A program made the translations under genes and the position numbers. The notes under the pieces are model-generated. The model did no database searches, was not told the origin of the DNA, and was given only the letters and a program-made list of their open reading frames with translations. DNA of 64,000 bases from Aster yellows witches'-broom phytoplasma AYWB (GTDB lineage: Bacteria; Bacillota_I; Bacilli_A; Acholeplasmatales; Acholeplasmataceae), in assembly GCF_000012225.1 (NCBI RefSeq), contig NC_007716.1, positions 310,001 to 374,000 on the forward strand, given 5' to 3'. Numbering within the stretch: the first letter of the stretch is position 1; the number at the start of each line of letters is the position of its first letter. Of this stretch, positions 58,855 to 64,000 are shown piece after piece.

Positions 58855-61119
58855 TTAATTATTATTTTGAGGTTTTACATGATGTTTATCTTTGAAGATG
58901 GATAAAGTTTTACGGATAGGATTGAAGTGGAGGTGGAAATGGGTTAATTTGAAGTTTTCATTGTGAACGAAAGCATCACCAAGGTAATAGTCTTTGTCTT
59001 CATCTAAGAAGTGTTTCGGGCCTTTGTATTTAAGGATTAGTTTGTTATCACCTGGGCCTTTGTGTTGTTTTTTTTCGAAGTTAATGTAAGAATATAATTG
59101 GCTGTCGGCTTTTGCGTCAAAAGATGCACTGTCGAAACCGTCTAAAGTAGTATGATTATAAGTATCGCCATCTTTATTCCATCGGTCGAAAGGATGGCGG
59201 TTTTTGATGAAGATAGCTAGGTTGGAAGGTTCGGGTTGGGTACTTATACGATTTTCACAAAGGTGTAATTCTTTTCTTAGTTTTTCTTCTCTAGTTTTTA
59301 ATCTTTGCATTTTATTTTTAATATCAATGATTTCTTGGTTTTTGTCTTTGATTGTTTGTTCGTATTTTTCAGGATTTTGTTTTCTTGGTGGATTTGGGTT
59401 AATTTTTTTGTTGTATTTTCTAAATCAGTTTTAGTTTGAGAATGTTGTTGACGGTAATAGTTAATCCCGTTTAAACCATCAAAGGTGTAGTGACATTCTA
59501 TCTTAGTTTCATCTTTGGATTTAGCTAAATATTGATTAATTCCTTGACTCCATTGATAATATTGATTTTCACAAGCTTCGCGGCGTTGTTTGGTTTGTTG
59601 ATAATCAGGGTTAATTTTTAATTTAAGTTTTAAGGCTTCTTCCAGATCGGAAGGTAACATAACTGCGTGATTTAAAGAATTTTTAGTTTGCCATTTAGCG
59701 GTTTTTTGTAGGCTTCTTCAATGATTGTGGTTAAATCCCTATTTGATAATTTTTTGCCTTGACATAGTTGGGCGATATCTTTTAAAGCTAAAAAAGTATG
59801 ATAACTAATTTGATAAGGGATAATGTTATGTTTTAAATAACCTTCAATTTCGCTATCTTTTAAATTACCCACATAGATTTCTTTACTAAAACGACTCCTT
59901 AAAGCACTATCAATTTTATCAAGGTTGTTAGTGGCGCCCATTAAGACAATTTTTTTATCAGAACGTTGAAATCCATCAAGTTTATCTAATAAAGTGTTGA
60001 CAATATTGGCACTGACTGAGGAAGTATTTTTATCACTACGGTTAGGTAAACCATCGATTTCGTCAATAAAGATAATTGTTTTATCATTTTCTTCGGCTTC
60101 TTGCCAGATTTTTTCTAAGGCAGCTTTGCCTTCGCCAATGTATTTTTTGGTCTAATTTAGCAGGAATTAAGTTAATAAAGTGAACATTAGCCTCACCACA
60201 TAAAGCTTTGATTAAAAAAAGTTTTACCTGTTCCTGGTGGTCCATATAAAAGATAGCCTTTCGGACGTATTTTATCAAAGTTAATCAAAGATTGATTGTT
60301 TTGAAAATAAGTTAATAAATCTTCTAATTCTTCTTTTTCATTTTCCATTCCACAAACGTCTTTAAAAGTAACTTTATGCTTAATATTTGCTAAAGGTTTA
60401 TTAGCTTTTAAGAGATTTAATTGAGTGGTTAAATTAGTTTTTTGTTTGGTAAAATAAAGTTTTTGACCTGTTAAGAAAAGATTAAAAGCATTTAAATTTT
60501 TTAATTCGGTTTGATTTTTTTGGGTTTCTTTTTTAGTTTTTAATTCTTCGATATTTTTTTGATTAGCTTCGACATAATTAAGAGCTTGATTTAATTGAAA
60601 AATTTGTTGTTGGAGATTTTCTTGAGTTTGTAATTGGGTTTTTTCTTCAGCTAATTTTGCTAATTCTTCTTGTTTTTCTTTTTCATTTTGGTTTAAAGCT
60701 TTTCTTTGTTCGATTAAATTATTGACTAAGGTTTGTTGAGTTTGTTGTTGATTTTTCAGTTCCGTTAATTGTTGTTGTTTTTGGGTTTTGATCTCAAGGG
60801 ATAAAGATGGATTGTCTTTTAATTCTTCTTGGCTATTTTTTATTTTTTGGATGATATCAGTGTAATTTTGAGTTTTCGTTTCGATTTGAGTTTTTAATTG
60901 TTGATCTTGCTGTTGGAGTTTTTGGATTTTTGTTTGTTGGTTAATGATTTGTTAATCAAATTCTTGTTGTTTAGTTGAATCCAGTTGGGGATGATTAGTT
61001 ACTTTTCCAATTTTGTTGGGTGTTTGATTAGTTTGATAAAGTCCTATAATTAATAAAATAATTAACCCCAACAGAAGAAATCCTAAAAAACTGAGATAAA
61101 TTTTGGTTTTTAATTTCAT
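58855..61119 (-). pseudogene. membrane-anchored coiled-coil AAA ATPase with GDAFVHNENF domain, frameshifted
   Basis: A GGAGG site and ATG at 61119 open MKLKTKIYLSFLGFLLLGLI (one span). A glutamine-rich coiled coil follows (to about 60420), then an FtsH-like AAA core: HKVTFKDVCGMENEKEELED, Walker A LLYGPPGTGKT, Walker B TIIFIDEIDGLPNRSDKN, VLMGATNNLDKIDSALRSRF, and the lid. The C-terminus continues with YTFDGLNGINYYRQQ and the domain also seen at 55836-56357. Breaks: TAA near 60955, one extra T in a run at about 60219 right after Walker A, others near 60150, 59685 and 59390. No FtsH protease motif (HExxH) is seen. Confidence 0.75.
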
Positions 61120-61154
61120 CATTTACCTCCTTTCTCTATGGATTAATTGTAATG

Positions 61155-61192
61155 TTCTTCGGCTGGCCGCCTAGTTCGCTCTGCTCGTCTTT
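61155..61192. other. GC-rich island
   Basis: TTCGGCTGGCCGCC and CGCTCTGCTCG form a stretch of about 60% G+C between the AAA pseudogene and the next gene. Its composition is foreign to the neighbourhood; origin unknown. Confidence 0.35.
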
Positions 61193-61205
61193 GAATGCTT
61201 TTCTA

Positions 61206-61661
61206 TTATCTAAAATTTATATATCCAGCAATTCTTAATTTATTTAAATCATATGAAGGGAAAAAAATTATTATTTGTAAAACACTAATATATCCCATAG
61301 TTCTCAATTCATACAAATTATATCCAAGATTTTCAAACTCTTCTATACTAATATATCCAGCATCTTTTAAATCTTGCAAACTATATCCAAAAGATATTAA
61401 TTGTTCCAAAGTATATCCAGAAGCTTTTAAATCTTTTAAATTAAAAATACGAGATTCTAATAAATTTATTTCTAAACCTTTATCATTAATAAATAATTTC
61501 TTAAAATCCGAAATATTTTTATAAATTTTAGTTTTAAAATATTTAACTTTACCATTTTTATCTATTTCTTTAAATCTTTCTGCATTATCATCAAATTCTT
61601 CAATAGAATCATCAATATTTTTACGTTTCATTAATTTTGAATTAATAGGATTATATTCCAT
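61206..61661 (-). pseudogene. 10-residue GY-repeat protein, 5'-truncated, DUF2963-like front
   Basis: The open frame has 151 codons. Residues about 70-150 hold at least six units of ten residues with the pattern L..L...GY: LKDLKASGYT, LEQLISFGYS, LQDLKDAGYI, then IEEFENLGYN, LYELRTMGYI and LNKLRIAGYI. The front (EYNPINSKLMKRKN, KVKYFKTKIY) resembles a DUF2963 unit. There is no ribosome site before the ATG; in the same frame a TAG directly precedes it and TLSDGV lies before that. The upstream DNA (to 61813) carries a decayed SVM-type leader. So the present frame is probably the rest of a longer gene. Confidence 0.55.
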
Positions 61662-61813
61662 CTAAACGCCATCTGATAAAGTTTTTTTTAATTAATTTAC
61701 CATGTAAACCGTACTCTTCAACATTATTATATTTATCAGTTTTTCAACAAAAGACCAACTTAAGAGTTAGCCTTAAAGAGTTTTTAAAAAATAAAAAATA
61801 TTTTCTTAAACAT
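61662..61813 (-). pseudogene. decayed leader and front of the GY-repeat gene
   Basis: On the minus strand ATTTAATTAATGTTTAAGAAA repeats the SVM-type start context, opening MFKKIFFIF and a stop. Other frames give DKYNNVEEYGLHGKLIKK, which would join to the DUF2963-like start of the next frame. It shows that the GY-repeat protein once had a longer, probably exported, form. Confidence 0.4.
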
Positions 61814-61932
61814 TAATTAAATGGATTCATTAATTATTTATCGTTATTTAATAATATTATTATATTTTTTATAAATTTAAAGATTTTTATTTAAAATCTT
61901 TAAATAAAATAAGAAATTAAGTTTATTCTTTA

Positions 61933-64000
61933 TAATTCACTCTATAAAATTTATATGTTTTATATAAAATAAAAATATTTAAAAAAAGTAAATTTATTAT
62001 AGTTAATATTGTAAAGAAAAAAAATTTATTTTTGTGGGAATAATTTAGTTGATTTTTTTCTTCTTCTAATTCTAATTCTAATTCTTTTTCTTTAAATTTA
62101 TCTGTTAAAGTTTTAATTGAATTATCTTTTGTTTTTAATTCTACTTTTGCTGTTATAAGTTGATTTTTTTCTTCTTCTAATTCTTCTTTTGCTGTTATAA
62201 GTTGATTTTTTTCTTCTTCTAATTCTAATTCTTTTTCTTTAAATTTATCTGTTAAAGTTTTAATTGAATTATCTTTTGTTTTTAATTCTTCTTTTGCTGT
62301 TATAAGTTGATTTTTTTCTTCTTCTAATTCTAATTCTTTTTCTTTTAATTTATCTGTTAAAGTTTTAATTGAATTATCTTTTGTTTTTAATTCTTCTTTT
62401 GCTGTTATAAGTTGATTTTTTTCTTCTTCTAATTCTTCTTTTGCTGTTATAAGTTGATTTTTTTTTTCTTCTAATTCTAATTCTTTTTCTTTTAATTTAT
62501 CTGTTAAAGTTTTAATTGAATTATCTTTTGTTTTTAATTCTTCTTTTGCTGTTATAAGTTGATTTTTTTCTTCTTCTAATTCTTGTTTTGCTGTTATAAG
62601 TTGATTTTTTTTTTCTTCTAATTCTAATTCTTTTTCTTTAAATTTATCTGTTAAAGTTTTAATTGAATTATCTTTTGTTTTTAATTCTTCTTTTGCTGTT
62701 ATAAGTTGATTTTTTTCTTCTTCTAATTCTTGTTTTGCTGTTATAAGTTGATTTTTTTTTTCTTCTAATTCTAATTCTTTTTCTTTTAATTTATCTGTTA
62801 AAGTTTTAATTGAATTATCTTTTGTTTTTAATTCTTCTTTTGCTGTTATAAGTTGATTTTTTTCTTCTTCTAATTCTTGTTTTGCTGTTATAAGTTGATT
62901 TTTTTTTTCTTCTAATTCTAATTCTTTTTCTTTAAATTTATCTGTTAAAGTTTTAATTGAATTATCTTTTGTTTTTAATTCTTCTTTTGCTGTTATAAGT
63001 TGATTTTTTTCTTCTTCTAATTCTTGTTTTGCTGTTATAAGTTGATTTTTTTTTTCTTCTAATTCTAATTCTTTTTCTTTAAATTTATCTGTTAAAGTTT
63101 TAATTGAATTATCTTTTGTTTTTAATTCTTCTTTTGCTGTTATAAGTTGATTTTTTTCTTCTTCTAATTCTTGTTTTGCTGTTATAAGTTGATTTTTTTT
63201 TTCTTCTAATTCTAATTCTTTTTCTTTAAATTTATCTGTTAAAGTTTTAATTGAATTATCTTTTGTTTTTAATTCTTCTTTTGCTGTTATAAGTTGATTT
63301 TTTTCTTCTTCTAATTCTTGTTTTGCTGTTATAAGTTGATTTTTTTTTTCTTCTAATTCTAATTCTTTTTCTTTAAATTTATCTGTTAAAGTTTTAATTG
63401 AATTATCTTTTGTTTTTAATTCTTCTTTTGCTGTTATAAGTTGATTTTTTTCTTCTTCTAATTCTTGTTTTGCTGTTATAAGTTGATTTTTTTTTTCTTC
63501 TAATTCTAATTCTTTTTCTTTTAATTTATCTGTTAAAGTTTTAATTGAATTATCTTTTGTTTTTAATTCTTCTTTTGCTGTTATAAGTTGATTTTTTTCT
63601 TCTTCTAATTCTTGTTTTGCTGTTATAAGTTGATTTTTTTCTTCTTCTAATTCTAATTCTTTTTCTTTTAATTTATCTGTTAAAGTTTTAATTGAATTAT
63701 CTTTTGTTTTTAATTCTTGTTTTGCTGTTATAAGTTGATTTTTTTCTTCTTCTAATTCTAATTCTTTTTCTTTTAATTTATCTGTTAAAGTTTTAATTGA
63801 ATTATCTTTTGTTTTTAATTCTTCTTTTGCTGTTATAAGTTGATTTTTTTCTTCTTCTAATTCTTGTTTTGCTGTTATAAGTTGATTTTTTTTTTCTTCT
63901 AATTCTAATTCTTTTTCTTTAAATTTATCTGTTAAAGTTTTAATTGAATTATCTTTTGTTTTTAATTCTTCTTTTGCTGTTATAAGTTGATTTTTTTCTT
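61933..64000 (-). CDS. giant heptad-repeat coiled-coil protein with C-terminal membrane anchor (5' end outside window)
   Basis: The minus strand is open from the window edge to the stop at 61933, more than 685 codons, and has no start inside. Nearly all of it is a tandem repeat of 35- and 49-residue units, made of KTKDNSIKTLTDKFKEKELE, LEEEKNQLI and one or two TAKEELEEEKNQLI-type blocks. The C-terminus leaves the repeat with NYSHKNKFFFFTILTIINLL, a span of about 20 residues, and ends YRVNYKE. It should form a very long parallel coiled coil fixed to the membrane by its end. The composition (K, E, L, N, Q; no C, P, G or W in the repeat) fits a rod. Family not recognised; an unusual surface or cytoskeletal rod is inference. 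Confidence 0.8.
62047..64000. repeat. tandem repeat, 147-bp unit with 105-bp variants
   Basis: The landmark TCTGTTAAAGTTTTAATTG recurs at 62101, 62248, 62353, 62500, 62647, 62794, 62941, 63088, 63235, 63382, 63529, 63676, 63781 and 63928. The spacings are 147 bp eleven times and 105 bp twice. The 42-bp difference equals one 14-residue block. Units are almost identical in nucleotides and differ in few positions (TTTAAA/TTTTAA, TTCTTC/TTCTTG, CTTTTG/CTACTTTTG). Confidence 0.95.

Noticed and set aside
62047-64000. CRISPR array
   Set aside because: The regular spacing comes from an in-frame coding repeat with no unique spacers; unit lengths are multiples of 21 bp and translate to heptads.
1-64000. 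Mycoplasma-type code (UGA = Trp)
   Set aside because: All long core genes use TGG for tryptophan and whiA and tldD end in TGA; prfB (RF2) is present.

Overview
The window is very AT-rich and looks like a chromosome segment of a plant-pathogenic phytoplasma ('Candidatus Phytoplasma', most likely aster-yellows-like; the strain cannot be fixed from the sequence). The evidence is: several proteins with the SVM-type signal peptide (MFKLKNQ...VMA) of phytoplasma secreted effectors; decayed genes of the potential-mobile-unit (PMU) type, including dnaB, a Dam-like methylase, an AAA ATPase and small membrane proteins; and a reduced Mollicute core. TGA is used as a true stop (whiA and tldD end in TGA) and a release factor 2 gene is present, so the standard code applies and not the Mycoplasma code.

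Layout. 1-6500: decayed accessory DNA with small PMU relics, one intact SVM protein, a DUF2963-like protein, and wrecked methylase, IS3/IS150 transposase and other relics. 6500-52900: a compact, intact core. Plus strand: NUDIX, secA-prfB, rpsP-trmD-rplS-tyrS, sufS-sufU. Minus strand: polC-trpS, tRNA-Leu(CAA), an amino-acid ABC permease pair, argS, a DEAD-box helicase and nfo. Plus strand: plsY, ligA, whiA-acpS, nox, sodA-nusB, a membrane-anchored unknown, lepA, tldD-pmbA. Minus strand: lon, tig, uvrA. 52900-64000: a second accessory region, almost all on the minus strand, with broken dnaB, SVM proteins, long coiled-coil membrane proteins, an AAA ATPase pseudogene, a 10-residue-repeat protein, and the 3' part of a very long heptad-repeat protein that runs off the end.

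How it fits together. The core supplies protein export (SecA), translation, Fe-S assembly, DNA replication and repair, proteolysis and oxygen defence. SVM proteins would leave by SecA into the host cytoplasm.

The two accessory regions are paralogous. The same genes occur in the same order and strand at 40-2345 and at 54201-59310, flanking the core as about 54 kb-spaced direct copies; the left one is far more decayed. The most interesting items are: (1) the 147/105-bp tandem repeat encoding exactly 7 and 5 heptads of a C-terminally anchored coiled coil; (2) an apparently undescribed domain (FDGLNGI ... GDAFVHNENF) carried both by a membrane-anchored protein and by an AAA ATPase; (3) a segment shared between an SVM-secreted protein (54514-55359) and a core-encoded membrane-anchored protein (38815-39672); (4) the duplicated module itself. 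No CRISPR array, rRNA or riboswitch was seen.
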